DNA of 64,000 nucleotides from CAJXVY01 sp031580995 (GTDB taxonomy: Bacteria; Actinomycetota; Actinomycetes; Actinomycetales; Microbacteriaceae): NCBI GenBank assembly GCA_031580995.1, contig JAVLCC010000002.1, forward strand, positions 1-64,000, written 5' to 3'. This document shows, one piece after another, positions 37,075 through 46,478 of the stretch; position 1 is the first letter of the stretch, and every line of letters starts with the position of its first letter. The notes under the pieces are model-generated. The model did not search any database and was not told the origin of the DNA. It saw only the letters and a program-made list of their open reading frames with translations. A program made the translations under genes and the position numbers.

Positions 37075-38576
37075 TGGGTCACTCCCGCCATCAGCTTTCC
37101 AAGCTCTTCTCTTGGGGTGTCTGGGGAAACAATGCCAACAATTTGTCCCTTATACATAACCGCAACTCGATCCCCCAGCTGGGTAGCCTCATCCAATTCG
37201 GTGGCAATAATCAAAACTGGTATTCCGCTATCTCTTGCAAGCAGTATCTGCTCATGAACAAACTCAATAGACCCAACATCCAAACCCCTGGTTGGTTGCG
37301 AGGCAACCAACAGCTTCAAATCACGGGATAACTCGCGGGCCAACACAACCTTTTGCTGATTTCCTCCGGAAAGTTGTCTGGCTTTGCTGAAAATACTCTG
37401 CGCTCGAATATCGAATTGCTTCAGTTTCTCCTCAGCAAATTTATAAAGTTTGGCAAGTTGCAGTTGAATCCCCTTTGCGAAGGGTTCTCTGTCGCTTCTA
37501 TCAAGCATCAGGTTTTCAGCGATTGTGAAATCTGCAATCAGTCCATCCTCGGTTCTGTCCTCTGGAACAAAACCCACACCCGAATCTAAGACCTTTTTTA
37601 CCGATCTGCCCAATAGCTCTTTGCCATCCAAAACTATCGAGCCGGATACCTTTTCCTGAATACCAAGAATTGATTCCGCGAGTTCTGTTTGTCCATTGCC
37701 CTGCACACCTGCAATTACAAAAATCTCACCCTGTTGAATCTCAAAGCTGACATCATCCAAGACCTTGCCGCCGCTGGCATTAAATGCGGTCAAGTTTTTA
37801 ACCTGGAAGCTCGCATCTCCCAAATTAGCTGGGTTTTTATGAACTGAAAGATCTACCTCGCGACCGACCATCAATGAGGCCAGCTGCTCGCTGGTGTCAT
37901 CAGGACTTGCTTCACCAACGACTTTTCCTAATCTGATTACAGTGATTTTGTCGGCGACTTCTCTAACTTCTCGGAGTTTGTGAGTGATGAATACAATTGC
38001 TTTTCCCTCGTCTCTGAGCTGACGCATTATCTGCATCAACTCATCTGTTTCCTGAGGTGTCAAAACTGCAGTCGGTTCATCAAAAATCAATATCTTTGCA
38101 TCGCTTATCAATGCCTTGATGATCTCCACTCTTTGCTGAACACCGACTGGTAGTTCACCAACGATCGCATCTGGGTCGATATCAAAACCAAACCTGCTAC
38201 TTACTTCTCTAACTTTTTCGCGGGCCGCATCCAGATTCAAAAACCCAAAAGCCTTGGTTGGTTCGTGACCCAAGATCACGTTTTCGGCAACACTGAAAAC
38301 AGGAACCAACATGAAGTGCTGGTGCACCATCCCAATTCCAGCTGCCATGGCATCGCCTGGACCGGCAAAGTTTTGCACTTGACCATCCAGCAAGATTTGA
38401 CCTTCGTCTGCTTGGTAAAGCCCATAGAGGACATTCATCAGAGTTGATTTTCCAGCGCCATTTTCACCAAGTAGACAGTGAATTTCTCCAGGTTCAGCAA
38501 TGAGGTCAATCTTGTCATTAGCTATGAAATCGCCAAATTTCTTAGTGATCTGCTCTAACTGCAGCCTCATTGCCAT
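37071..38576 (-). CDS. Nucleoside ABC importer ATPase (NupO/YufO type, duplicated)
   Basis: A 501-residue protein made of two fused ATPase domains. The first has LLGENGAGKSTLMN, VGELPVGVQQRVEIIKAL and FDEPTAVLTPQE; the second has a degenerate Walker A GVQGNGQTELAE but a good signature LSGGNQQKVVLAREL. This asymmetric pattern is normal for sugar/nucleoside importers of the RbsA/NupO class. A strong hairpin upstream (38614-38649) may lower its expression relative to the binding protein. Confidence 0.93.
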   Translation of the reverse strand: MAMRLQLEQITKKFGDFIANDKIDLIAEPGEIHCLLGENGAGKSTLMNVLYGLYQADEGQILLDGQVQNFAGPGDAMAAGIGMVHQHFMLVPVFSVAENVILGHEPTKAFGFLNLDAAREKVREVSSRFGFDIDPDAIVGELPVGVQQRVEIIKALISDAKILIFDEPTAVLTPQETDELMQIMRQLRDEGKAIVFITHKLREVREVADKITVIRLGKVVGEASPDDTSEQLASLMVGREVDLSVHKNPANLGDASFQVKNLTAFNASGGKVLDDVSFEIQQGEIFVIAGVQGNGQTELAESILGIQEKVSGSIVLDGKELLGRSVKKVLDSGVGFVPEDRTEDGLIADFTIAENLMLDRSDREPFAKGIQLQLAKLYKFAEEKLKQFDIRAQSIFSKARQLSGGNQQKVVLARELSRDLKLLVASQPTRGLDVGSIEFVHEQILLARDSGIPVLIIATELDEATQLGDRVAVMYKGQIVGIVSPDTPREELGKLMAGVTQ

Positions 38577-38613
38577 CCTTTGGTGTTGTGCGAAAAATCT
38601 TACAACTTAAGTG

Positions 38614-38649
38614 CAAAGGGTCGGGAGCAACAAAGCCCCCGACCCTTTG
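38614..38649 (-). terminator. Hairpin terminator/attenuator between bmp and the ATPase
   Basis: CAAAGGGTCGGG (38614-38625) and CCCGACCCTTTG (38638-38649) form a perfect 12-base-pair stem with a 12-base loop, a few bases past the bmp stop. Read leftwards it is followed by a modest T-rich stretch. It probably lets most transcripts end after bmp so that the binding protein is in excess. Confidence 0.7.
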
Positions 38650-38664
38650 GTTACAAACTAATTA

Positions 38665-39822
38665 CTAGTTCTTGTAAATGGAGTTTACTACCAGCTCACC
38701 TGCGATGATCTGGTCAGCCAGTGCATCAAGCTCTGCCTGGATTCCATCTGGGTAAGCAACCTCGTGCTCCGGGCTGATGCGAACACCGCCGTTTGCCAAG
38801 TTACCTACGTACTGGTTCTCATCGCCACCTGTGAAGGTGCCGTCAATTCCAGTCTGAATGATGTTGAACACAGCATCGCTCATTTTCTTCTCAATGCTTG
38901 TCAAGATGTTCTGCTTGTACTCAGCGTGAGCATCCAAGGTGTACCAATCGCTGTCAACGCCGATTAGCATTACGCCCTCGGCATCCAAAGTTGCCTGGCC
39001 TGTTCCCTGACCAACTGGTCCTGCAACTGGAAGAATGATGTCTGCACCCTGGTCGATGAACTGCTCGGATAGGTTTTTACCCTTTGCGATGTCGGAGAAG
39101 TCTCCAGTTGCACTCCAGTTGCCCTGATCCTCATCAGTTGCACCCAAAACCTCAACTTCGGTTCCATTTTCGGTGTTGTGATAATCAACACCCTGCTTGA
39201 AGCCATCCATGAAGATGGTTACAGATGGAAGCAAAATTCCACCATAGGTTGCAACCTTGTCGGTTTCTGTGCTTGCTGCTGCCAGGTATCCAGCAAGGAA
39301 TCCGGCCTCTGCGGTGTCATACTGAACCGGCTTTACGTTTTCAAGACTCAAAGGACTAAAGTCATCATTTGACAAAGCTGAGTCAATCAAAGCGAAGTCT
39401 GTGTCTGGGTTGTCCTGGGCTGCATCACGCACTGCGGTTGCAAGGTTGAAGCCAACTCCGAACACGATGTCGCAACCTTCGCCAACAAGACTTTCAATTG
39501 CGCTTGAGTATTCGGTGAGTGTTGCACCGGAGTTTGACTCAACTGTTGCTGAATCAACACCTAACTCATCAACCGCACGCTGCAGACCATTGAAGGCCTC
39601 TTCGTTGAAGGATGCGTCATCAAAGCCACCCTCGTCACTGACCATGCAGGCCTTGTAATCTACTGTCTCGACCTCTGTCTCTGTCTCTGTTTCTGAAGAG
39701 TCAGTGTCTGAATTGTCCGCGTTGTCTTCTTCCTCCGGGGCTGCAGCGCAGCCAGCCAGAACAAGAGCGGATGCGGCTGCCAGGGCGATTCCCTTGGCTG
39801 CTCTACGTGAAATAGTGCTCAC
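38665..39822 (-). CDS. BMP-family nucleoside-binding lipoprotein
   Basis: The substrate-binding lipoprotein of the importer. The 385-residue protein starts at GTG 39822, with AGGAGG seven bases upstream (a longer frame to 39864 has no such site). A lipoprotein signal ends in VLAGC, followed by an acidic low-complexity tether (EEEDNADNSDTDSSETETE) and the BMP fold with ACMVSDEGGFDDASFNEEA, ESLVGEGCDIVFGVGF and DQGADIILPVAGPVGQGT. BmpA relatives bind nucleosides; adjoining cdd/deoA/add support this. Confidence 0.92.
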   Translation of the reverse strand: MSTISRRAAKGIALAAASALVLAGCAAAPEEEDNADNSDTDSSETETETEVETVDYKACMVSDEGGFDDASFNEEAFNGLQRAVDELGVDSATVESNSGATLTEYSSAIESLVGEGCDIVFGVGFNLATAVRDAAQDNPDTDFALIDSALSNDDFSPLSLENVKPVQYDTAEAGFLAGYLAAASTETDKVATYGGILLPSVTIFMDGFKQGVDYHNTENGTEVEVLGATDEDQGNWSATGDFSDIAKGKNLSEQFIDQGADIILPVAGPVGQGTGQATLDAEGVMLIGVDSDWYTLDAHAEYKQNILTSIEKKMSDAVFNIIQTGIDGTFTGGDENQYVGNLANGGVRISPEHEVAYPDGIQAELDALADQIIAGELVVNSIYKN

Positions 39823-39951
39823 GAATTTTCCTCCTGAAATTGGGTTTGGCGCTGTTTGCGCCATTGGTTATAAGGAACAGACTACTGAAGCAAACAGTCG
39901 ATGAACCCTAGGTGAAGCAAATCTGAATTGAGTTTTGATAACGATTTGGAA

Positions 39952-41049
39952 TTAGAGCACTTCGTCTTGGCCAGTTGCCCTAAGCGAATCAACCAATCCC
40001 TTAACTCTTTGCGCATGTTGTTTGGTGGTCACCAGCAAAGCATCGGGAGTGTCCACCACGATTATGTCCTCAACACCAATGAGCGCAATCAACTTGTCGT
40101 TTTCACTGACCAGGATTCCGCTCGATGAGTCGCTTAAGACCTTTGCTTGACCTAAAACAGCCAAGTTCCCGCTTTTGCCCTGGGATTGCAACTCAGCGAT
40201 TGCTGCGAAATCTCCGACATCGTGCCACTCGAATGAGGCTGGAACACAGGCAACCAAATCCCTCTTGGCTGCCGGTTCAGCTACTGAATAGTCGATGGCA
40301 ACTTTTTTCAATCGATTCCACTGCTGGACTGCTTTTTGATCAAAACCACCGGCAATCACCTGATCAGCAAGAGATTGAATTTCTGCTTCGAGTTCGGGCT
40401 CATTTTCAGCCAGGACTTCCAATAGCAGTTTGGCGGGAGCAATGAACATCCCTGCGTTCCATAGATAATCCCTTTTTGAAAAATACTTCTTGGCTTTGGC
40501 AATCGATGGCTTTTCAACAAACTCAATTACATTCAAGGCTGAATCAAAGCCATCGATTTCATTGGAGGTGTTGATATACCCAAAAGCTGTGGAGGCCTCG
40601 GTGGGGGCGACACCAATGGTGACCACCCTGCCGGTTTTTGCAACCTCAATGGCCTCTCTTACGGCAATCTCAAATTTTTCTGTTTCGTGAATAACGTGGT
40701 CTGCTGCAAAAGAACCGATGATGACATCAGGGTTGCGTCTATACAAAACTGCTGCGGCTAAGGCGATAGCCGCCGTTGAATCTCGTGGGGATGGTTCCAG
40801 TAGAAGATTTTCTGGTCTTAATTCCGGCAACTGATCAGCAACTGCGGAAGCATGACTTGAACCAGTAACCACCATGATGTCAGCACCAGCAATTGGTGAC
40901 AATCGATCCCAGGTGTCTTGCAACAAAGTCTGACCACTACCTGTGAGATCGTGCAAAAACTTTGGCGCGCTGGCCCTGGATAACGGCCAGAGCCTGGACC
41001 CGATACCACCTGCAGGAATTACAGCGTGAAACTCTGAAGAATTGCTCAT
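39952..41049 (-). CDS. manC: Mannose-1-phosphate guanylyltransferase
   Basis: ManC makes GDP-mannose from mannose-1-phosphate and GTP. The 365-residue protein has the nucleotidyltransferase signature VIPAGGIGSRLWPLSRASAPKFL at the N-terminus, EPSPRDSTAAIALAAAV, GSFAADHVI and NVIEFVEKP, and it ends without the isomerase domain of bifunctional forms. manB at 7142-8500 provides the substrate. A TAACCT box stands six bases before ATG 41049. The 129-base spacer to bmp holds the bmp leader with its Shine-Dalgarno site and nothing else I can name. Confidence 0.92.
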   Translation of the reverse strand: MSNSSEFHAVIPAGGIGSRLWPLSRASAPKFLHDLTGSGQTLLQDTWDRLSPIAGADIMVVTGSSHASAVADQLPELRPENLLLEPSPRDSTAAIALAAAVLYRRNPDVIIGSFAADHVIHETEKFEIAVREAIEVAKTGRVVTIGVAPTEASTAFGYINTSNEIDGFDSALNVIEFVEKPSIAKAKKYFSKRDYLWNAGMFIAPAKLLLEVLAENEPELEAEIQSLADQVIAGGFDQKAVQQWNRLKKVAIDYSVAEPAAKRDLVACVPASFEWHDVGDFAAIAELQSQGKSGNLAVLGQAKVLSDSSSGILVSENDKLIALIGVEDIIVVDTPDALLVTTKQHAQRVKGLVDSLRATGQDEVL

Positions 41050-41055
41050 TTGCCT

Positions 41056-41061
41056 AGGTTA
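41056..41061 (-). promoter_or_regulatory. Candidate -10 element of manC
   Basis: TAACCT read leftwards, six bases before ATG 41049; the same hexamer precedes galE. Confidence 0.5.
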
Positions 41062-41114
41062 TCTACAAACCTGTTAATCGTCTCTGCACGCAAAAAGAAT
41101 TCTTCTCTCTCGGT

Positions 41115-41120
41115 TACAAT
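41115..41120 (+). promoter_or_regulatory. Candidate -10 element of the sdh operon
   Basis: TACAAT about 29 bases before the sdhC ATG, leaving a short leader that contains GGAGG at 41137-41141. Unlike most single genes here, sdhC has a normal leader. Confidence 0.45.
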
Positions 41121-41148
41121 TAATCCACGAAACCTTGGAGGCAAATTA

Positions 41149-41526
41149 ATGTCGGTTGTGCCAGCAGGAACTCTCTACCGCGGCAAGGTAGGAATGTGGT
41201 CGTGGGTTCTCCACCGTATTAGCGGTGTCGCAATTTTCTTTTTCTTGCTTGTTCATATTTTGGACACAGCTCTGGTGAGGGTTTCACCGGAAGCTTATGA
41301 CGTAGTAATCGAGTCTTATAAGACACCGATTATTGGTCTTGCTGAACTCGGCCTGGTTGGAGCAATTCTGTTTCACGGTCTCAACGGAGTTCGAATCATT
41401 CTTGTTGATTTCTGGTCAAAGGGGACCAAGTATCAAAACACCATGTTTTGGATTGTTTTGGTGGTAGCAGTTGTTGTAACTGCATACTTCACCCCTGGCC
41501 ACCTAGAGAGAGTATTGGAGTTCTAA
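41149..41526 (+). CDS. sdhC: Succinate dehydrogenase cytochrome b subunit
   Basis: Membrane anchor of complex II with haem b and quinone binding. The 125-residue protein has three hydrophobic helices and the family motif MWSWVLHRISGVAIFFFLLVH near the start, where the His and Ser-Gly pair contact haem and quinone. ATG 41149 follows GGAGG by seven bases; an upstream frame to 41050 is rejected. First gene of sdhCDAB. Confidence 0.95.
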   Translation: MSVVPAGTLYRGKVGMWSWVLHRISGVAIFFFLLVHILDTALVRVSPEAYDVVIESYKTPIIGLAELGLVGAILFHGLNGVRIILVDFWSKGTKYQNTMFWIVLVVAVVVTAYFTPGHLERVLEF

Positions 41527-41528
41527 AA

Positions 41529-41978
41529 ATGTCAGTTCAAATTGAAATTCCAAACTCACCCCGCAAACAAAAGGTAACCAACTGGGAGAAATACGGTTGG
41601 CTTTACATGCGTATCAGTGGACCACTACTGATTGTTCTGATTTTCACTCACGTATTTGTAAACCTATTCACCGGCGAGGGCATCAAACAGATTGACTTCG
41701 CTTTTGTTGCTGGAAAATGGGCAGACCCATTCTGGCAATGGTGGGATGTATCAATGCTCTGGTTGGCGCTAATCCACGGCACCCTTGGCATGCGCACAGT
41801 CATCAATGACTACACCGAAAAACCCAAGCTAAGAAGTGGCCTCGTTGGCACTTTGTGGAGTGTTTCAGGCGCTCTAATTCTCTTGGGAACCTTGGTTGTA
41901 TTCACCTTTGACCCTTGCCCCCCAACCTCAAACCCCGATCTACTACCTTCACTCTGTGAAGCGATTGCGAGTAACTAA
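41529..41978 (+). CDS. sdhD: Succinate dehydrogenase membrane subunit D
   Basis: Second membrane anchor, 149 residues, with three helices (about 28-50, 70-98, 105-130); WLYMRISGPLLIVLIFTH carries the likely haem ligand. It starts two bases after sdhC. The C-terminus is short and ends in the periplasmic side. Part of a two-anchor complex II as in mycobacterial sdhCDAB. Confidence 0.93.
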   Translation: MSVQIEIPNSPRKQKVTNWEKYGWLYMRISGPLLIVLIFTHVFVNLFTGEGIKQIDFAFVAGKWADPFWQWWDVSMLWLALIHGTLGMRTVINDYTEKPKLRSGLVGTLWSVSGALILLGTLVVFTFDPCPPTSNPDLLPSLCEAIASN

Positions 41979-43748
41979 ATGACTAAAGTTCACCACCACG
42001 AATTTGACGTGGTCATCGTTGGCGCCGGAGGCGCAGGTATGCGAGCAGCCATCGAGGCTGGGCCGCATGCAAGAACTGCTGTAATCAGTAAGCTCTTCCC
42101 AACCAGAAGCCACACTGGTGCAGCTCAGGGTGGTATGGCTGCCGCTTTAGCAAACGTTGAAGAAGACAGCTGGGAGTGGCACACCTTTGACACTGTGAAA
42201 GGTGGCGACTATCTGGTTGACCAGGACGCAGCAGAAATCTTGGCCAAAGAATCAGTTCAGGCTGTTATCGACCTAGAAAACATGGGGCTTCCCTTCAACA
42301 GAACTCCCGATGGAAAAATTGACCAGCGTCGTTTCGGTGGTCACACCCGTGACCACGGTAAAGCTCCTGTAAGAAGAAGTTGCTATGCAGCAGACCGCAC
42401 CGGTCACATGATTTTGCAGACCCTGTATCAAACCTGCGTAAAACTCGGCATTGAGTTTTTCAACGAGTTCTATGTCTTGGACATGATCATGACCGAGGTT
42501 GACGGTCAAGAGGTTCCAGCAGCGGTTGTTGCCTACGACTTAGCAACTGGTGAAATCCACATCGTTCGCGGAAAGAGCATTGTTTATGCAACAGGTGGAT
42601 TTGGAAAGATTTTCAAAACAACATCCAATGCCCACACCCTCACCGGTGATGGCATCGGTGTTATCTGGCGCAAGGGACTTCCGCTAGAAGACATGGAGTT
42701 TTACCAATTCCACCCAACAGGTTTGGCAGGACTCGGAATTTTGCTTTCAGAAGCAGCCCGAGGTGAAGGTGGAATTCTAAGAAACTCAAACGGTGAGCGT
42801 TTTATGGAACGCTACGCGCCAACAATCAAAGACCTAGCACCCCGTGACATGGTTGCAAGGGCTATGGCCAATGAGGTTAGGGAAGGTCGCGGTGGCGGAC
42901 CAAATAAAGATCACGTATTTTTGGATCTGACCCACCTGGAGCCAGCAGTTATTGATGCGAAGCTTCCAGATATCACCGAGTTTGCAAGAACTTATCTAGG
43001 TGTTGAGCCCTACACCGAGCCTGTTCCAGTATTTCCCACCGCCCACTACGCAATGGGTGGAATTCCAACCAACATCAAAGCTGAAGTTCTCAGTGACAAC
43101 GACACGGTGGTGCCTGGACTGTATGCAGCTGGTGAGTGCGCATGCGTGAGTGTTCACGGAGCAAACCGTTTGGGAACGAACTCGCTATTGGACATCAACG
43201 TGTTTGGAAAGCGAGCAGGAATTTATGCAGTGGAATATGCAAAGACTGCAACATTGCCGCCACTTCCTGAAAACGCAGAGACAGACATCATCAAGCTGTT
43301 AGATAAGGTTCGCAATTCTAAAGGTGATGAAAAAGTTGCCGTTTTGAGGCGTGAACTTCAAGAGACCATGGACGCCAATGCTCAGGTTTATAGAACCGAA
43401 GAGAGCTTGAATGAGGCTTTGGAAAAGATCACAGAATTGCGTGCGCGCTATGAAAAAATCTCAATCCAAGATCACGGTCAGCGTTTCAACACTGATTTGC
43501 TGGAAGCAGTCGAGCTTGGCTTCTTGCTGGATCTAGCTGAGGTTTTGGCCTACGCATCAAGAGAGCGTCGCGAGAGTCGCGGTGGTCACTTCCGTGAGGA
43601 CTTCTTAGATAGAAACGATGACAAGTTCATGATGCACTCAATGCTTTATCGAGAGAGTGACCCAGATGGCACCACAGGTGGAGGAATCCGCGTGGATTGG
43701 AAGCCAGTAGTGATCACCAATTACCAGCCAATGGAGCGAAAGTACTAA
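41979..43748 (+). CDS. sdhA: Succinate dehydrogenase flavoprotein subunit
   Basis: The 589-residue FAD subunit oxidises succinate to fumarate. FAD loop [17 protein letters not shown] (11-27), covalent flavin His45 in [13 protein letters not shown], active site [29 protein letters not shown] and [13 protein letters not shown] are all intact. It begins immediately at the sdhD stop and overlaps sdhB by one base. Confidence 0.97.
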   Translation: MTKVHHHEFDVVIVGAGGAGMRAAIEAGPHARTAVISKLFPTRSHTGAAQGGMAAALANVEEDSWEWHTFDTVKGGDYLVDQDAAEILAKESVQAVIDLENMGLPFNRTPDGKIDQRRFGGHTRDHGKAPVRRSCYAADRTGHMILQTLYQTCVKLGIEFFNEFYVLDMIMTEVDGQEVPAAVVAYDLATGEIHIVRGKSIVYATGGFGKIFKTTSNAHTLTGDGIGVIWRKGLPLEDMEFYQFHPTGLAGLGILLSEAARGEGGILRNSNGERFMERYAPTIKDLAPRDMVARAMANEVREGRGGGPNKDHVFLDLTHLEPAVIDAKLPDITEFARTYLGVEPYTEPVPVFPTAHYAMGGIPTNIKAEVLSDNDTVVPGLYAAGECACVSVHGANRLGTNSLLDINVFGKRAGIYAVEYAKTATLPPLPENAETDIIKLLDKVRNSKGDEKVAVLRRELQETMDANAQVYRTEESLNEALEKITELRARYEKISIQDHGQRFNTDLLEAVELGFLLDLAEVLAYASRERRESRGGHFREDFLDRNDDKFMMHSMLYRESDPDGTTGGGIRVDWKPVVITNYQPMERKY

Positions 43749-44485
43749 TGAGCGAAGTTAAAGAAATAGCACCAATTCCATCCTTCACGGTAAAACTAAG
43801 CATTCGCAGGTTTGACCCTGAGAAAAGTGAAGAATCGAGCTGGCAGGAATTTGAAGTTGAAATGCATGCAACCGACAGGGTTTTGGATGCACTTCACAAA
43901 ATCAAATGGGAGCAAGACGGAACGCTGACATTCCGTCGTTCATGTGCTCACGGCGTTTGTGGTTCGGACGCCGTGAGAATCAATGGAAGAAACAGATTGG
44001 CTTGCAAGACTTTGATTAAGGATCTGGATATTAATTCTGCAATCACAGTCGAGCCAATCAAGGGTCTTCCGGTTGAGAAGGACCTGGTTGTGGACATGAA
44101 CCCCTTCTATCAAGCCTACAGAGACATCAACCCCTTCTTGGTTGCCAATGACAAGCCTGAGAAGGAGCGCCTGCAGTCACCAGAGGACAGAGCGCGCTAT
44201 GACGACACCACAAAGTGCATTTTGTGTGCTGCCTGCACCACCTCTTGCCCAGTTTTCTGGACAGATGGGCAGTACTTCGGTCCAGCCGCAATTGTCAACG
44301 CTCACCGCTTTATCTTTGACTCACGTGATGAAGAGGCTGATGTCAGGTTGGATATCTTGAACGACAAAGAAGGTGTTTGGCGCTGCAGGACAACATTCAA
44401 CTGCACCGAAGCTTGCCCAAGAGGCATTGAGGTGACCAAGGCTATTGCCGAAGTGAAGCAAGCAATTCTTAGAGGAAGACCCTAG
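43748..44485 (+). CDS. sdhB: Succinate dehydrogenase iron-sulfur subunit
   Basis: The 245-residue electron-transfer subunit. The N-terminal 2Fe-2S ferredoxin domain has CAHGVCGSDAV and a later Cys (NRLAC); the C-terminal half has CILCAACTTSCPVF and CRTTFNCTEACPRGIEV for the 4Fe-4S and 3Fe-4S clusters. ATG 43748 forms TAATG with the sdhA stop; an upstream frame is rejected. It is followed, with overlap, by the Rieske gene. Confidence 0.97.
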   Translation: MSEVKEIAPIPSFTVKLSIRRFDPEKSEESSWQEFEVEMHATDRVLDALHKIKWEQDGTLTFRRSCAHGVCGSDAVRINGRNRLACKTLIKDLDINSAITVEPIKGLPVEKDLVVDMNPFYQAYRDINPFLVANDKPEKERLQSPEDRARYDDTTKCILCAACTTSCPVFWTDGQYFGPAAIVNAHRFIFDSRDEEADVRLDILNDKEGVWRCRTTFNCTEACPRGIEVTKAIAEVKQAILRGRP

Positions 44486-44925
44486 TGCTTTCCCGCCGAA
44501 TAGTGCTCTCCAGCGCCCTCGGCACAGCTGCGGCGGCTACTTTGGCCGCCTGCGCAACCGGAACAAGCGAATCCTCCGCACCAAGCCCCAGTGAAACATC
44601 TGAGGACCAGGCAACAGATCAGCCAACGGCTGTAATTATTGGCATGGCCACCGATGTTCCTGTCGGTGGTGGTAGCAAATTCAAAGCTGGCGATATCGAA
44701 GTGTTTGTAACCCAACCAAACGCTGGTGAGTTCAGGGCATTTGATGCTCGTTGCACACATGCTGGATGTGCGGTGACGGATGTGGTCAGTGGCGAGATTT
44801 TATGCCCCTGTCACGGTGCCAAATATGACTTTGAATCTGGAGCGGTTTTAGCTGGTCCTGCGCCTAGGGCTTTAGGAAAAATCACAGTTGCCCAGGTTGG
44901 CGATGAACTAGAGGTCAGTTTCTAA
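44485..44925 (+). CDS. Rieske 2Fe-2S lipoprotein coupled to sdhB
   Basis: A 146-residue exported Rieske protein. The N-terminus has a twin-arginine-like SRRIVLS and a lipobox LAAC (Cys23), then a Ser/Pro/Glu tether and the Rieske fold with CTHAGCAV and CPCHGAKYD, both clusters intact. GTG 44485 forms TAGTG with the sdhB stop, so it is made with complex II. Similar small Rieske lipoproteins exist in Actinobacteria, usually without known partner. Link with succinate dehydrogenase is an inference from coupling. Its stop overlaps opposing ptsI by four bases. Confidence 0.9.
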   Translation: MLSRRIVLSSALGTAAAATLAACATGTSESSAPSPSETSEDQATDQPTAVIIGMATDVPVGGGSKFKAGDIEVFVTQPNAGEFRAFDARCTHAGCAVTDVVSGEILCPCHGAKYDFESGAVLAGPAPRALGKITVAQVGDELEVSF

Positions 44926-46445
44926 ACTGCAAGTTTTTGTCTTAGGGCTGGAAGCAGAGCACTAGAAGCACTCAAAGAAGACGCCCCAAGATCAATAAAC
45001 CACTGGGCGGCCTCTGGCTCCCCAGCTATCTCACCGCAGATGCTGACTGGTTTCCCTGCTTGCTTGCCTGCTTCAATTATGGCTGCAACCCTAGAAATCA
45101 CCTCTGGGTGTTTGGCATCACTGAGGGATCGGAAACTGCTCCTTGGGCGCCTGAGAACATACTGCGCTAAATCGTTGGATCCAATTGAAACAAAGTCAAC
45201 AATTTGAAATAGCGCTTGCAGAACCTGCGGTGTTGCTAGTTCTGGAACCTCCACCATTACACCGAGCTTGCCAAAATCATATGGCTTAGCCATTTCAATA
45301 AAGTTTTTGGCTTCTTGGTAGGTGGTGACCATTGGTGCCATCACCCACAACTCAGTCTCTGGGTAATAAGAACTGGCTTTAGCCAAAGCCTCCAGTTGGG
45401 TATTAATAACTTCCGGGTTTGCCATCAGAGTGGCCAATCCCCTGCCGAAATAATCACCTTCTCCTGCTGGAGTTAGAAACGGTAGTGGCTTATCAAAATC
45501 TAAATCCAAAAGCCTCGCAATGACTAATTTGCCTTTGAATCTTGCAAGCAATCTAGAATACTCAAACACCTGCTCTTCCAGCCCTGGGGCGTCTTTTCTT
45601 CCCAAAAACAAAAGCTCCGTACGATACAGCCCAACACCCTCAGCACCGGCTTTGATTGCACTTCCGCCCTCAATCGCACTGCCCACGTTTGCAAGAAGTG
45701 GAATCTGAGTTTTTAGGCTTAGGTCAACTTCGGTTGCAATGGCTGCCTTGTAATTGGCAATCTCATCTTGGCTTGGGTTTATAAACACCTGCCCACTTGT
45801 TGCATCCAAAAGAATGTTGTCACCATCTTTGATTACCCCCGCACCAACAACCCCCATCACTGCTGGTAATTTATTGGCCCTAGCCATAACAGCTGTGTGA
45901 GAACTGATGCCACCCTCTTCAGTTATAAAACCTGAGATATTCGCCGGGATATTTGAAATATCGACCGGGGATAGCTTCTCCGCGATGAGAATCTTTTTCT
46001 CATCGTCATCCTCATCGGCTGGTTCGTTTACTAGCTTTGAAATTGTTCTCTCTGCTATGCCGTGAAGGTCATTAGACCGCTCAGCGAAATGCCCACCAAG
46101 ATCACTCAGCTTTCTGGCAAATTTCCCAAAAGCTCCCCTGATTGCCGTTGCCGCATCAGCACCTTCACTCATGCGCGCCTTTATTTCTTCAAATAATTCT
46201 TTATCACTGAGCATCATCGCCATCGCCCTGAGTATCTCTATAGATTCACCGGTGCTTCCAAAGGCCTCAATCTCAATTTGTTCGCGCATCTGCTGAAGGG
46301 CCACTTTCACATCCAAAAGACTGAAGCGCTCTCCAGGCTGATTTGATAAAACAATGCTCCCGGGAATCTTCACCCGAGCCTTAGCTATCACCACACCGTC
46401 ATCAGCACTGGCAATTCCCGCACCAACTAAAACTCGCTCTGCCAT
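44922..46445 (-). CDS. ptsI: PTS phosphotransferase enzyme I
   Basis: EI takes phosphate from phosphoenolpyruvate and passes it to HPr, starting the PTS cascade. The 507-residue protein (usually 550-575) has the phosphohistidine His183 in EEGGISSHTAVMARA, the PEP-binding RTELLFLGR, FLTPAGEGDYFGRGLA, SIGSNDLAQYVL and the catalytic Cys in PVSICGEIAG. The deficit lies mostly at the N-terminal HPr-binding part. HPr is not in the window; IIB/IIA genes are at 31225-31969. TAGAAT lies six bases before ATG 46445. Confidence 0.93.
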   Translation of the reverse strand: MAERVLVGAGIASADDGVVIAKARVKIPGSIVLSNQPGERFSLLDVKVALQQMREQIEIEAFGSTGESIEILRAMAMMLSDKELFEEIKARMSEGADAATAIRGAFGKFARKLSDLGGHFAERSNDLHGIAERTISKLVNEPADEDDDEKKILIAEKLSPVDISNIPANISGFITEEGGISSHTAVMARANKLPAVMGVVGAGVIKDGDNILLDATSGQVFINPSQDEIANYKAAIATEVDLSLKTQIPLLANVGSAIEGGSAIKAGAEGVGLYRTELLFLGRKDAPGLEEQVFEYSRLLARFKGKLVIARLLDLDFDKPLPFLTPAGEGDYFGRGLATLMANPEVINTQLEALAKASSYYPETELWVMAPMVTTYQEAKNFIEMAKPYDFGKLGVMVEVPELATPQVLQALFQIVDFVSIGSNDLAQYVLRRPRSSFRSLSDAKHPEVISRVAAIIEAGKQAGKPVSICGEIAGEPEAAQWFIDLGASSLSASSALLPALRQKLAV

Positions 46446-46451
46446 ATACCG

Positions 46452-46457
46452 ATTCTA
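46452..46457 (-). promoter_or_regulatory. Candidate -10 element of ptsI
   Basis: TAGAAT read leftwards, six bases before ATG 46445, eight bases away from the opposing xthA box. Confidence 0.5.
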
Positions 46458-46465
46458 GGTCGGCA

Positions 46466-46471
46466 TAGACT
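46466..46471 (+). promoter_or_regulatory. Candidate -10 element of xthA
   Basis: TAGACT seven bases before ATG 46479; the glyA box has the same hexamer and spacing. Confidence 0.5.
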
Positions 46472-46478
46472 TAACCAC

